Part shown: positions 10,016-19,193 of the stretch, in pieces
Layout of the letters: the number at the start of each line of letters is the position of its first letter
Numbering within the stretch: the first letter of the stretch is position 1
NCBI RefSeq assembly: GCF_013327855.1
Contig: NZ_JABUMX010000008.1
Coordinates: 1-64,000 of the forward strand
Direction: 5' to 3'
Length of the DNA: 64,000 nucleotides
Source: Phyllobacterium pellucidum
GTDB lineage: Bacteria; Pseudomonadota; Alphaproteobacteria; Rhizobiales; Rhizobiaceae
Position numbers and translations under genes: made by a program
Notes under the pieces: model-generated
What the model was told of the DNA's origin: nothing
What the model saw: the letters and a program-made list of their open reading frames with translations, nothing else
Databases searched by the model: none

Positions 10016-11356
10016 ATGGCTTCAGCCGCAGAACAGCTCGCGTCAAATCTTAATTTCTCTGCTTTCTCGAAGGCTGAAGAGCTCAAGAAGCGCATTTGGT
10101 TTACTCTTGGCGCATTGCTGGTCTACCGTCTCGGTACCTACATTCCGCTGCCGGGCATCAATCTTGCCGCTTACGCACAGGCATTCAATCACCAGGCACA
10201 GGGCATCCTCGGGATGTTCAACATGTTCGCCGGTGGTGCCGTCGCCCGTATGGCGATCTTTGCGCTCGGCATCATGCCTTATATTTCCGCCTCGATCATC
10301 GTGCAGCTGATGACGTCAGTCGTACCGGCGCTGGAGCAGCTGAAGAAGGATGGCGAGCAGGGCCGCAAGGTCATCAACCAGTATACCCGCTACGGCACGG
10401 TGCTGCTCGCAACGGTCCAGGCCTATGCGATCGCAGTCGGCCTGCAGGGCAGCCAGGGAATTGTGACCAATCCGGGTCCGTTCTTCCTGTTCTCGACCGT
10501 CATCACGCTCGTCGGCGGCACCATGTTCCTGATGTGGCTGGGCGAACAGATCACTGCCCGCGGCATCGGTAACGGCATTTCGCTGATCATTTTCTCGGGC
10601 ATCGTCGCCAACCTGCCGCAGGCAATCTCCGGAACGCTGGAACTCGGCCGTACCGGCGCTCTGTCGACTACGGTTATCCTTGCGATCATCGTCCTGACGA
10701 TTGCCGTCATCGGCATCATCGTCTTCGTCGAGCGCGCACAGCGCCGCCTGCTGATCCAGTATCCGAAGCGCCAGGTCGGCAACCGCATGTTCCAGGGCGA
10801 CACGTCGCATCTGCCGCTGAAGCTGAATACGGCCGGCGTCATTCCGCCGATCTTTGCCTCGTCGCTGCTGCTTCTGCCTGCAACGATCGCCGGCTTCGCG
10901 CAGAGCCACAATCTGCCGGCATGGGCAACGACGGTGCTGTCGTCGCTCGGCCATGGCCAGCCGATGTACATGGCGCTCTATGCAGCGATGATCGTGTTCT
11001 TTGCCTTCTTCTATACGGCGCTCGTCTTCAATCCGAAGGACACCGCCGACCAGTTGAAGAAGCATTCCGGTTTCATTCCCGGCATTCGCCCCGGCGAGCG
11101 TACGGCTGAATACATCGATTACGTCCTGACGCGTATTACAGTTCTTGGCGCTATCTATCTTGTCATCATCTGCATGCTGCCAGAATTCCTGATTTCGTGG
11201 GCGGGTGTTCCTTTCTATCTCGGCGGTACGTCGCTGTTGATTGTCGTGAGCGTGACGCTCGATACGGTTGCACAGATCCAGGGTCACCTGATTGCGCATC
11301 AGTATGAAGGGCTGATCAAGAAGTCGAAGCTCCGTGGGGGGAAACGCAACAGATGA
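10016..11356 (+). CDS. secY: Preprotein translocase subunit SecY
   Basis: SecY, 446 residues, forms the protein-conducting channel with SecE and SecG in the inner membrane. Ten transmembrane segments can be followed. Early family motifs include [23 protein letters not shown], and the cytoplasmic loop [22 protein letters not shown] precedes the second half. The gene is embedded at the end of the spc genes and overlaps adk by four bases (ATGA). Confidence 0.97.
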   Translation: MASAAEQLASNLNFSAFSKAEELKKRIWFTLGALLVYRLGTYIPLPGINLAAYAQAFNHQAQGILGMFNMFAGGAVARMAIFALGIMPYISASIIVQLMTSVVPALEQLKKDGEQGRKVINQYTRYGTVLLATVQAYAIAVGLQGSQGIVTNPGPFFLFSTVITLVGGTMFLMWLGEQITARGIGNGISLIIFSGIVANLPQAISGTLELGRTGALSTTVILAIIVLTIAVIGIIVFVERAQRRLLIQYPKRQVGNRMFQGDTSHLPLKLNTAGVIPPIFASSLLLLPATIAGFAQSHNLPAWATTVLSSLGHGQPMYMALYAAMIVFFAFFYTALVFNPKDTADQLKKHSGFIPGIRPGERTAEYIDYVLTRITVLGAIYLVIICMLPEFLISWAGVPFYLGGTSLLIVVSVTLDTVAQIQGHLIAHQYEGLIKKSKLRGGKRNR

Positions 11357-12003
11357 GATTAATACTTCTCGGACCACCGGGGGCAGGTAAGGGAACTCAG
11401 TCTCAGCGCTTGGTAGAAAAACTAGGGATTCCACAGCTCTCGACGGGCGACATGCTGCGCGAGGCGGTGAAAGCCGGAACGGAAGTTGGCCTGAAGGCCA
11501 AAGCGGTGATGGATGCCGGGAACCTCGTTTCCGACGAGATCGTCAATGCGATCGTCTCCGAACGCATCGACCAGCCGGATGCGGTCAAGGGGTTCATCCT
11601 CGACGGCTATCCGCGCACGCTGGTACAGGCGGATGCGGTTGAGGACATGCTTGCGGCCAAGGGGCTCGAGCTGGACTGCGTGATCGAGCTTGAAGTGGAC
11701 GACAATGTTCTCGTCGAGCGTATTTCCGGAAGATACTCCTGCGCCAAGTGCGGGACCGGTTATCACGACACCAACAAGAAGCCGCATGTTGCCGGCGTCT
11801 GCGACAAGTGCGGATCGACCGAGTTCAAGCGCCGGCCGGACGACAATGCCGAGACGGTGCGCACGCGCCTCGAAGCATACTACAAGCAGACCTCGCCATT
11901 GATTGGCTACTACTATGCCAAGGGCAAGTTGAAGAAGGTCGATGGCATGGCCGACATGGAAGATGTCACCGCGTCTATCGAAAAAATTCTGTCGGATTTA
12001 TAG
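11353..12003 (+). CDS. adk: Adenylate kinase with Cys4 zinc lid
   Basis: Adenylate kinase, 216 residues, interconverts ATP plus AMP and two ADP. The P-loop [10 protein letters not shown] is at residues 7-16 and DGYPRT in the AMP site is clear. The LID carries two CxxC pairs, CAKC and CDKC, about 20 residues apart, so it should bind zinc. From memory, the Brucella and Sinorhizobium enzymes are short-lid forms of about 192-194 residues without cysteines, so the long form is notable. The gene is coupled to secY. Confidence 0.95.
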   Translation: MRLILLGPPGAGKGTQSQRLVEKLGIPQLSTGDMLREAVKAGTEVGLKAKAVMDAGNLVSDEIVNAIVSERIDQPDAVKGFILDGYPRTLVQADAVEDMLAAKGLELDCVIELEVDDNVLVERISGRYSCAKCGTGYHDTNKKPHVAGVCDKCGSTEFKRRPDDNAETVRTRLEAYYKQTSPLIGYYYAKGKLKKVDGMADMEDVTASIEKILSDL

Positions 12004-12213
12004 ATCTGACATAATTTCATCGAAGGAGTTGACTTTTTGCGGCGATTCCTTCAAGTACGGCGCAAATTCGCTTGGATATGAAGCGGTCGGCGCCGATCCG
12101 GTAAAGCAGGTTCGGGGCTGATCGTTTGTGTTTGTCCCGGATATAAGTTTTCATCCCGCCATCTGGCTGCCGTGTTGGCACTCCAGCTCTGCCGGTCAAC
12201 AAGGAGAATAGAC

Positions 12214-12582
12214 GTGGCACGTATCGCTGGCGTCAACATCCCGACGAACAAGCGCGTTGTAATTGCGCTTCAGTACATTCACGGGATTGGTCAAAAGTTT
12301 GCTCAGGAAATCGTCGAGAAAGTCGGCATTCCTGCAGAGCGTCGCGTCAACCAGTTGACCGATGCGGAAGTTTTGCAGATTCGCGAAACGATCGACCGCG
12401 ATTACCAGGTTGAAGGTGATCTGCGTCGTGAAGTTTCGATGAACATCAAGCGTCTGATGGATCTGGGCTGCTACCGCGGTCTGCGTCATCGCCGCTCGCT
12501 GCCGGTTCGTGGCCAGCGCACGCATACCAATGCGCGTACCCGCAAGGGTCCTGCCAAGGCAATCGCCGGCAAGAAGAAGTAA
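12214..12582 (+). CDS. rpsM: 30S ribosomal protein S13
   Basis: A 122-residue S13 from the 30S head, contacting the P-site tRNA. The GTG at 12214 begins [19 protein letters not shown] and is preceded by AAGGAG at 12201-12206. The 210-base gap after adk has a TTGACT at 12029 but no convincing -10 hexamer, so an internal promoter is only possible. [25 protein letters not shown] is diagnostic. Confidence 0.96.
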   Translation: MARIAGVNIPTNKRVVIALQYIHGIGQKFAQEIVEKVGIPAERRVNQLTDAEVLQIRETIDRDYQVEGDLRREVSMNIKRLMDLGCYRGLRHRRSLPVRGQRTHTNARTRKGPAKAIAGKKK

Positions 12583-12588
12583 GTTCAT

Positions 12589-12612
12589 GCCGGCGCGATT
12601 GCTCGCGCCGGC
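12589..12612 (+). promoter_or_regulatory. GC-rich hairpin between rpsM and rpsK
   Basis: GCCGGCGCG pairs perfectly with CGCGCCGGC around a 6-base loop, starting seven bases after the rpsM stop. A second small stem (CTGCC TTT GGCAG) follows at once. No T-run is present, so an intercistronic processing or stability element is more likely than a terminator. Confidence 0.45.
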
Positions 12613-12712
12613 TCTGCCTTTGGCAGATGCAGTGTTGGTTTCGCACTTTAAATGAAACCACGGTGGAGCCTCTGGAAATACGGAGGCGTCGAGATCAACT
12701 GAAAGGACTACC

Positions 12713-13102
12713 ATGGCCAAGGAAGCCACGCGCGTTCGCCGTCGCGAGCGCAAGAATATTTCGTCGGGCGTTGCCCACGTCAATTCGACATTCAACAATA
12801 CGATGATCACCATCACGGACGCACAAGGCAATGCAATTGCTTGGTCTTCCGCAGGTGCACAGGGTTTCAAGGGTTCGCGCAAGTCGACCCCCTTCGCTGC
12901 ACAGATGGCCGCTGAAGATTGTGCCAAGAAGGCACAGGAACATGGCATGCGTTCGCTCGAAGTCGAGGTGTGCGGACCTGGTTCCGGCCGTGAATCGGCT
13001 CTGCGCGCGCTCCAGGCTGCTGGTTTCACGATTACGTCGATCCGCGACGTAACGCCGATCCCGCACAATGGCTGCCGTCCGCGCAAGCGTCGCCGCGTCT
13101 AA
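12713..13102 (+). CDS. rpsK: 30S ribosomal protein S11
   Basis: A 129-residue S11 from the 30S platform near the E site. [22 protein letters not shown] and the ending [17 protein letters not shown] are family signatures. A 130-base spacer with hairpins separates it from rpsM. Confidence 0.97.
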   Translation: MAKEATRVRRRERKNISSGVAHVNSTFNNTMITITDAQGNAIAWSSAGAQGFKGSRKSTPFAAQMAAEDCAKKAQEHGMRSLEVEVCGPGSGRESALRALQAAGFTITSIRDVTPIPHNGCRPRKRRRV

Positions 13103-13213
13103 TCTTCGCGACAGGATTTTGACCGCATGAACTGGGTTTCCAGCTCCTCTGCGGTTTCCACGCCTCAATGCCACGATTGGATGGTGGTAAAGGCTAGGAT
13201 AGGGAAAAGCTAA

Positions 13214-14227
13214 ATGATCCAGAAGAACTGGCAAGAACTTATCAAGCCGAACAAGGTCGAGTTTCAGACCTCCGGCTCGAAGACCAAGGCAACGGTCGTC
13301 GCCGAACCGCTCGAGCGTGGTTATGGCCTGACGCTCGGCAATGCCCTGCGCCGCGTGCTTTTGTCCTCGCTGCGCGGCGCTGCCGTGACGGCGGTGCAGA
13401 TTGACGGCGTTCTGCATGAATTCTCGTCGATTCCGGGCGTTCGCGAGGATGTCACGGATATCGTCCTCAACATCAAGGAAATCGCAATCCACATGGAGAG
13501 CGATGGTCCGAAGCGCATGGTCGTGCGCAAGGAAGGCCCGGGCGTCGTTACGGCTGGTGACATCCAGACCGTTGGCGACATCGAGATCCTCAACCCGGAA
13601 CACGTCATCTGCACGCTCGACGAAGGCGCTGAAATCCGCATGGAATTCACCGTCAACACCGGCAAGGGTTACGTGCCTGCCGACCGTAACCGTGCTGAAG
13701 ACGCGCCGATCGGGCTCATCCCGGTCGACAGCCTCTATTCGCCGGTACGCAAGGTTTCGTACAAGATCGAGAACACCCGTGAAGGTCAGGTTCTCGACTA
13801 TGACAAGCTGATCCTTTCGATCGAAACCGATGGCTCGATCTCCGGTGAAGATGCGGTTGCCTATGCAGCGCGCATTCTGCAGGACCAGCTTGCGATCTTC
13901 GTCAACTTCGATGAGCCGCAGAAGGAAGTTCAGCAGGAACAGGTTACCGAACTGGCGTTCAATCCGGCCCTTCTCAAGAAGGTCGATGAACTCGAGCTTT
14001 CGGTCCGTTCGGCAAACTGCCTCAAGAATGATAACATCGTCTACATTGGCGATCTCATTCAGAAGACAGAAGCAGAAATGCTGCGCACCCCGAACTTCGG
14101 CCGCAAGTCGCTGAACGAAATCAAGGAAGTTCTGGCTTCCATGGGTCTCCATCTTGGCATGGAAGTACCGTCGTGGCCGCCGGAAAACATCGAAGATCTC
14201 GCGAAGCGCTACGAAGACCAGTATTAA
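13214..14227 (+). CDS. rpoA: DNA-directed RNA polymerase alpha subunit
   Basis: RpoA, 337 residues. The N-terminal domain (about 1-235) carries the dimerisation motif [23 protein letters not shown] and nucleates polymerase assembly. The C-terminal domain (about 255-320, with [26 protein letters not shown]) binds UP elements and activators. Normal length for rhizobia. Its place after rpsK without rpsD is the alphaproteobacterial arrangement. Confidence 0.97.
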   Translation: MIQKNWQELIKPNKVEFQTSGSKTKATVVAEPLERGYGLTLGNALRRVLLSSLRGAAVTAVQIDGVLHEFSSIPGVREDVTDIVLNIKEIAIHMESDGPKRMVVRKEGPGVVTAGDIQTVGDIEILNPEHVICTLDEGAEIRMEFTVNTGKGYVPADRNRAEDAPIGLIPVDSLYSPVRKVSYKIENTREGQVLDYDKLILSIETDGSISGEDAVAYAARILQDQLAIFVNFDEPQKEVQQEQVTELAFNPALLKKVDELELSVRSANCLKNDNIVYIGDLIQKTEAEMLRTPNFGRKSLNEIKEVLASMGLHLGMEVPSWPPENIEDLAKRYEDQY

Positions 14228-14232
14228 GAACC

Positions 14233-14275
14233 CGGGCAGATCGCCCGACAGTCTAAAGCCCGGGCAGTGAGCCCG
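14233..14275 (+). promoter_or_regulatory. Twin hairpins between rpoA and rplQ
   Basis: Two near-identical stem-loops follow the rpoA stop: CGGGC-AGATC-GCCCG at 14233-14247 and CGGGC-AGTGA-GCCCG at 14261-14275. Each is preceded by extra C/G bases. The duplicated structure lies just before the rplQ Shine-Dalgarno sequence and may affect message stability or the rpoA/L17 ratio; that role is an inference. Confidence 0.45.
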
Positions 14276-14300
14276 AACAAAGAAACTAAGGAGAAGGCTC

Positions 14301-14729
14301 ATGCGCCACGGTAATTCAGGCCGCAAGCTTAACCGGACTGCCAGCCACCGCAAGGCGATGTTTGCCAATATGGCCGCATCGTTGATCGAGCATGAGCAGA
14401 TCGTGACAACGCTGCCCAAGGCCAAGGAAATTCGTCCCATCGTTGAAAAGCTTGTCACGCTCGGCAAGCGCGGTGACCTGCACGCTCGTCGTCAGGCCAT
14501 CTCGGCTATCCGCGATGCCAAGCTCGTTGCCAAGCTGTTCGATACGCTTGCACCGCGCTATGGCCAGCGCAATGGTGGTTACATCCGCATCATGAAGGCA
14601 GGCTTCCGCACCGGTGACAATGCACCGCTCGCAGTTGTCGAATTCGTCGATCGCGACACCAGCGCCAAGGGCTCCAAGGACCTGGCTCGCGTTGCTGCCG
14701 AGCAGGCCAACGAAGCCGAAGCAGCGTAA
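14301..14729 (+). CDS. rplQ: 50S ribosomal protein L17
   Basis: A 142-residue L17. [34 protein letters not shown] is a classic start and [27 protein letters not shown] is typical of the core. It has an Ala/Glu-rich C terminus, a TAAGGAGAAGG Shine-Dalgarno region, and is the last gene of the superoperon. Confidence 0.97.
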   Translation: MRHGNSGRKLNRTASHRKAMFANMAASLIEHEQIVTTLPKAKEIRPIVEKLVTLGKRGDLHARRQAISAIRDAKLVAKLFDTLAPRYGQRNGGYIRIMKAGFRTGDNAPLAVVEFVDRDTSAKGSKDLARVAAEQANEAEAA

Positions 14730-14757
14730 GCACCGCTTGATACCTAGCAGTTGATTT

Positions 14758-14778
14758 GGGGGCCTCGTGCCCCCTTTT
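14758..14778 (+). terminator. Rho-independent terminator of the ribosomal superoperon
   Basis: GGGGGC pairs with GCCCCC around a 5-base loop and is followed directly by TTTT, 28 bases after the rplQ stop. Confidence 0.85.
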
Positions 14779-14974
14779 CGCGTTAAAGGTGCTGGCGGGT
14801 GAAGGCACCGCGACCGCCGCGATGGAGTACGAAGATTGGCGACGCTACTGCCGGGCGCCTGTCGAAAAGCCCTTTACAAGGTCCGGTTCGTTGTCAAACC
14901 TGCATCGTCGGAAACCATTCCACACGTTGCAGAAGTCGGGCGCGATATGATCCCGATCAGGGAGTTCCTTGGTT

Positions 14975-15382
14975 ATGGCACGCTTTGTAATTGGCCCTGA
15001 CGTTGCCTTGCATCTTGCGGAGATCGACGCGGCAATCCCTGCGAAACATAAGCTGCTCGCGCCAACGCTTTTAAGGTCGCAAGTTCTGGCGCTGCTTTAT
15101 GAAGCCGTTAGACGTGGGGATATCGATCGCAAGGGCGCCAATGCAAAACTTGACTATCTTCGGTCGCTGAAGCTCCGTTTGCTCGGTGATCGGGTCCTTC
15201 AGCGCGTTGCTTGGGACATTGCCCAGCAACTGGATTGGCCTGACACTTATCAGGCAGAATATCTCGCCTTGACCAGGCTTCAGGCCGATGCCTTCATCAC
15301 GCTCGACCGTGATCTTGCGCAAACAGCACAGGCCATCATACCGGTGGCGTCAATAGAGGACCTCCTCAACCCACCCGACTGA
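14975..15382 (+). CDS. PIN-domain protein, VapC-like toxin family
   Basis: A 135-residue protein resembling the VapC family of PIN-domain ribonucleases from type II toxin-antitoxin systems. The fold pattern (ARFVIGPDVALHL at the N terminus, LAPTLLRSQVLALLYEAVRRG, EYLALTRLQADAFITLDRDLA, ending IPVASIEDLL) follows the family. Some canonical acidic positions look altered: the first strand ends IGPD rather than LDxS, and RSQV replaces the usual xxEV. D in ITLDRDL is kept. The ATG at 14975 is preferred over a GTG-like start at 14969. No clear antitoxin gene precedes it, so activity is doubtful. Confidence 0.7.
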   Translation: MARFVIGPDVALHLAEIDAAIPAKHKLLAPTLLRSQVLALLYEAVRRGDIDRKGANAKLDYLRSLKLRLLGDRVLQRVAWDIAQQLDWPDTYQAEYLALTRLQADAFITLDRDLAQTAQAIIPVASIEDLLNPPD

Positions 15383-15524
15383 TCATTGTAGGAACGACCG
15401 CAGCGCATCCTCGTGCAAGGCTCTTTTGCGTTCGTGTGCCCGGCTCCGGGTAACCCTTTTACGTACTTGTGTTGATGGACCCCGACCGGCAATCTGCGCT
15501 CGGTCTATTCCGAGGGAGGGTTCG

Positions 15525-16070
15525 ATGAACGACGACCGGGAAGCAGCATTTCAAGGAACAATCAAACATTTGCAACGCAGCGGGGCTGCATTGGGTGCGT
15601 TCGTGGCGGCTGGTATGCTGTTTCTGACGTTTCTTGTCGGAACCGCATATGCGCAGCAGCCGACAGCGGCCCAGCAAAATGCCATCAAGTCCAACTGCCG
15701 CAACGATTTCATGGCGGAATGTTCGGGCGTGCAGCCTGGAGGGCAGGCCGCCCTCTCATGTCTGCAACAGCATAGTTCATCGCTTTCATCTGCCTGCAAG
15801 AGTGCGGTTGCGGCGATCGGCGGATCAAGTGCTCCCGCGGCAGGAGCGACGACACCCGCGCCCGCTGCGACCGCGCCTGCTGCGGCAGCGCCCGCTGCCA
15901 AGGCCTTTACGCCGCGCGAGGAAATGGCGATCGCCCGGCAGGAATGCGGACCCGACTTTCGTGCATTCTGTCGATCGGTGGCGCTCGGTGGTGGTCGGGG
16001 AATTGCCTGTCTGCGCGAGAACATGGCGCGGCTTTCGCCCGGATGCCAGAAGGTGCTGAGCGCCCGCTAA
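15525..16070 (+). CDS. Secreted cysteine-rich repeat protein
   Basis: A 181-residue protein with a cytoplasmic N-terminal stretch, a hydrophobic segment (about residues 21-42, ending TAYAQQ) that looks like a long signal peptide, and two copies of a cysteine repeat of the Golgi-apparatus/FGFR-like type: CRNDFMAECSGVQPGG...CLQQH at about 58-84 and CGPDFRAFCRSVALGGGRGIACLRENM...CQ at about 142-175. An Ala/Pro-rich linker separates them. Function is unknown; small secreted proteins of this type are common in rhizobia. A GAGGGAGGG Shine-Dalgarno sequence supports the start. Confidence 0.75.
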   Translation: MNDDREAAFQGTIKHLQRSGAALGAFVAAGMLFLTFLVGTAYAQQPTAAQQNAIKSNCRNDFMAECSGVQPGGQAALSCLQQHSSSLSSACKSAVAAIGGSSAPAAGATTPAPAATAPAAAAPAAKAFTPREEMAIARQECGPDFRAFCRSVALGGGRGIACLRENMARLSPGCQKVLSAR

Positions 16071-16678
16071 CGGTCGGCCAGCGCAAGCTTCATCCCCAGC
16101 ACGACGAATGCGCCGGCAAAACTCCGGCGCAGCCAGGTCAATATGCGTGGCCTGGCGATGACCTGATTGCGTACCGATGCCGCGAATAGTCCATAGAGCA
16201 CGAAGACGACGAACGTCATCAGCATGAAAACGCTGCTCAGCCAAAGCATGCGCAGCAGCGGATGCGGCTCGTTCGCGCTGACGAATTGCGGGAGGAAGGC
16301 AAGGAAGAAGAACGACAGTTTCGGGTTGAGGATGTTGATCAGGATCGCCTTCAGCGTAATTCCCGCCATCGAACTCTGACCGCTATCGGCATCGATCTTG
16401 AGCGAGCCGTTCTCGCGCAGTGCGTTCCACGCCATATAGAGAAGATAGGCGACACCCAGATACTTGAACGTGTGAAACGCCAGAGCGCTGGTGTGCAGGA
16501 TGGCCGCCAATCCGCCGATTGCGGCCGCCATATGCGGTACAATGCCGATCGTGCAGCCGAATGCCGCAGCGACACTCGCCCAGACGCCGCGGGAAAGGCC
16601 GGTTGCCAGCGTATAGACCACGCCCGTGCCCGGCGAAACGACGATGATGAATGATGTAATGAGGAATTCGAGACCCAC
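16067..16678 (-). CDS. LysE family amino acid exporter
   Basis: A 203-residue inner-membrane protein of the LysE/RhtB family, which exports amino acids and related compounds. The conserved N terminus (FLITSFIIVVSPGTGVVYTLATGLSRG) and the NPKLSFFFLAFLPQFV motif near residue 125 are clear; about six membrane segments are expected. The GTG at 16678 is chosen because AGGAG lies seven bases upstream. The gene follows the AraC-type regulator gene on the same strand with a 72-base gap. The 3' end overlaps the preceding + strand gene by four bases. Confidence 0.9.
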   Translation of the reverse strand: MGLEFLITSFIIVVSPGTGVVYTLATGLSRGVWASVAAAFGCTIGIVPHMAAAIGGLAAILHTSALAFHTFKYLGVAYLLYMAWNALRENGSLKIDADSGQSSMAGITLKAILINILNPKLSFFFLAFLPQFVSANEPHPLLRMLWLSSVFMLMTFVVFVLYGLFAASVRNQVIARPRILTWLRRSFAGAFVVLGMKLALADR

Positions 16679-16750
16679 TTGTGTGCTCCTTTTGTGTCTC
16701 GGCTGAAACTGGAGCAAGCCGAACGTGGCGTCTTGAACGAGATTGCAAGG

Positions 16751-17557
16751 TCAGGCGTAGGACGCCGCGTAGGCACCCGGAGAGACCCCGAATTTGCGAA
16801 CAAAGAGGCGGGTCATGTGGCTCTGGTCAGCGAAGCCGCTGGCCGCTGCGGCGCCCGCAAGGCTGGTGCGCTGAGCAATAAGGTGCCGCGCGAGGTCGAG
16901 CCGGCGTTGCATCAAATAGGCGTGCGGGGAAAGACCCGTGGCCTTTACGAACCCGCGCAACACCTGAAAGCGGCTGATGCCACAGATGTCGGCGAGATCG
17001 GCAAGGCTGATATGTCCCGCAGGATCGTCATCGATCTTCGCCATGGCGCGCAGGACCGGGGCAGGGAAGCCGTCCCGGCCCCTTCTGCGCTCATGATTCA
17101 TGCTCTCGAGAATGTGCAAGAGCAGTTCGTCGCATAGCAGCTTGCTGGTCCGGTCGCCGGTCGCAGTAAGGGCTTTGAACAGGCTGACGAACGGCACAGC
17201 AAATCGCGCATCATCGATCACCGGAAGCGTGAACTCAAAATCGCCATCCACACCCTCGTCGAGCCCGCTTGTGGCTTCGGCAATGACGGCCGGATCAAAA
17301 TAGAGCATGCGCCAGCTGCGCCCGGCATCGCCGATCGGCATCCCGTCATGGATCTCACCAGGATTGACCGTGATCATGTTGCCGGCCCCAGCTTCCACCA
17401 TGCCGCGGCCGCTCGCGGATTTCTGTGCGCCTTGCTCGATGAGACCAAAACCGTATTGCTCGTGAAAGTGACGCGGAAAGGCATGGGCCGTGGAAGCAGC
17501 TACAGCTTCAACCCCGGCAATATGACTGGGGTAGATATGGAACTCGCCCTTGGCCAT
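16751..17557 (-). CDS. AraC family transcriptional regulator
   Basis: A 268-residue regulator with an N-terminal cupin-like sensor domain (HFHEQYGFGLIEQG and the NPGEIHDG motif, about residues 30-72) and a C-terminal pair of helix-turn-helix motifs (SLADLADICGISRFQVLRGFVKATGLSPHAYLMQRRLDLARHLI, then GFADQSHMTRLFVRKFGVSPGAYAA). It lies directly upstream of the LysE exporter on the same strand, an association typical of self-contained exporter/regulator units. The inducer is unknown. Confidence 0.9.
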   Translation of the reverse strand: MAKGEFHIYPSHIAGVEAVAASTAHAFPRHFHEQYGFGLIEQGAQKSASGRGMVEAGAGNMITVNPGEIHDGMPIGDAGRSWRMLYFDPAVIAEATSGLDEGVDGDFEFTLPVIDDARFAVPFVSLFKALTATGDRTSKLLCDELLLHILESMNHERRRGRDGFPAPVLRAMAKIDDDPAGHISLADLADICGISRFQVLRGFVKATGLSPHAYLMQRRLDLARHLIAQRTSLAGAAAASGFADQSHMTRLFVRKFGVSPGAYAASYA

Positions 17558-17752
17558 GCTCGTCTCGCATTGAGCGCCGGTACCACGCCCGCATTTGTTC
17601 TACGCCAAATCGCCGATCTGCAGAAGCGGCAATTTGCGCGGGGCAAGCGCACGCTTGCGTCTCAAATTTGCTTTGTTTCTTCGCTGGTATTCGGCTCTAA
17701 AAGCGCCACATTGGTCGAGAGTTTGACTGATTCATCACTTCAGGAGATCGCC

Positions 17753-19177
17753 ATGAGTTCCAAGGTTGCCGCCTCGGCGCGGACCCTCATTCTCTGCACA
17801 GCACTGCTTTCCGGCGCTGTAGCGCCCGTTTTCGCGCAGACGGCGGCAGACACGACCAGGCAGCTGCCAGCGACGCGAAGTGACATGCAGCTTTCCTTCG
17901 CGCCATTGGTCAAGCAGACGGCGGGCGCCGTGGTGAATGTTTATGCCGCCCACGCCGTTCAAAGCCGCTCGCCTTTCGCAGGCGATCCATTTTTCGAGCA
18001 GTTTTTCGGCGGTCAGTTCAACGGGCCCCCACGCGTCCAGTCCGCGCTGGGGTCTGGCGTCATTGCCGATGCTTCGGGCATCATCGTGACCAATAACCAT
18101 GTGATCCGCGATGCGGATACAGTGAAGGTTGCGCTGTCGGACGGCCGCGAATTCGACTCCAAGGTGCTGCTGAAGGATGAATCGACGGATCTCGCGATCC
18201 TCAAGATTGAAGCGGGCGAAGCATTGCCATCGCTTCAACTGGCCGATTCCGACAAGGTGGAGGTTGGTGACCTCGTTCTTGCGATCGGCAATCCGTTCGG
18301 TGTCGGCCAGACGGTAACCAGCGGCATCGTCTCGGCGCAGGCTCGTACGCGCGTCGGCATTTCCGATTTCGACTTCTTTATCCAGACCGACGCCGCGATC
18401 AATCCCGGTAATTCCGGGGGTGCCCTCATCGACATGAGCGGCAAGCTTATCGGCATCAACACCGCGATCTTCTCACGCTCAGGTGGTTCGATCGGTATCG
18501 GATTTGCTATTCCTTCCAATATGGTACGTGCCGTTGTTGAGACTGCCAAGGGCGGGGCGGATACGTTCGAGCGGCCCTATATCGGCGCTGCCTTCCAGAA
18601 CGTGACGCCGGATGTCGCCGAGAGCCTTGGCATGAAGCAGCCCTATGGCGCGCTTGTTACTGCGGTGACCAAGGATAGCCCGGCCGAAAAGGGCGGACTG
18701 CTGGTCGGTGATGTCGTGCTCTCCGTCGATGGCGTGCGCATCGAAAATCCGGACGGTCTCGGTTATCGCCTGACGACGGCGGGTATCGGCAAGAGTGTGA
18801 AGTTTGACGTGCTCAGCCGCGCCAAGGAAAAGACCGTCACCGTCGCGCTTGAAAAGCCGCGGCCGGATTCTGCCGACAACCAGATGCTTATCCAGGGGCG
18901 CAATCCCCTATCCGGCGCGCATGTGATCAAACTCTCGCCGAGCAGCGCGTCGCGCCTCGACCTTCCATCGGATACGGAGGGTGTAGCAATCGACAAGGTG
19001 TTTCCTAACACGCCGGCGGCGCGCATCGGCTTGCAACCCGGCGATATTGTTCGCGGCGTCAACGGCGCGGAGATTGCGAGTGTCTCGGACCTCAGCAAGG
19101 CGATGTCAGCGAAGCCGACGCTTTGGCGCTTCGATTTCGAGCGCGGCGGTGCCATAATCCGCCAGGTCATTCGCTGA
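17753..19177 (+). CDS. Do/HtrA family periplasmic serine endopeptidase
   Basis: A 474-residue trypsin-like quality-control protease. A signal peptide spans about residues 1-28 (APVFA before QT). The catalytic triad is visible as His116 (TNNHV), Asp146 (STDLAI) and Ser221 (NPGNSGGAL). Two PDZ domains follow (about 250-345 and 375-470). The start at 17753 follows CAGGAG; the open frame upstream is antisense to the AraC gene. It is probably co-transcribed with rarA, 16 bases downstream. Confidence 0.95.
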   Translation: MSSKVAASARTLILCTALLSGAVAPVFAQTAADTTRQLPATRSDMQLSFAPLVKQTAGAVVNVYAAHAVQSRSPFAGDPFFEQFFGGQFNGPPRVQSALGSGVIADASGIIVTNNHVIRDADTVKVALSDGREFDSKVLLKDESTDLAILKIEAGEALPSLQLADSDKVEVGDLVLAIGNPFGVGQTVTSGIVSAQARTRVGISDFDFFIQTDAAINPGNSGGALIDMSGKLIGINTAIFSRSGGSIGIGFAIPSNMVRAVVETAKGGADTFERPYIGAAFQNVTPDVAESLGMKQPYGALVTAVTKDSPAEKGGLLVGDVVLSVDGVRIENPDGLGYRLTTAGIGKSVKFDVLSRAKEKTVTVALEKPRPDSADNQMLIQGRNPLSGAHVIKLSPSSASRLDLPSDTEGVAIDKVFPNTPAARIGLQPGDIVRGVNGAEIASVSDLSKAMSAKPTLWRFDFERGGAIIRQVIR

Positions 19178-19193
19178 TACGGAAAAAGGAAAC

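Noticed and set aside
12029-12057. Promoter for rpsM in the adk-rpsM gap
   Set aside because: TTGACT is present but no acceptable -10 hexamer lies at 16-18 bases.
12695-14467. 590-codon minus-strand open frame across rpsK, rpoA and rplQ
   Set aside because: It is fully antisense to three certain genes and has no recognisable motif; long antisense frames are expected in GC-rich coding DNA.
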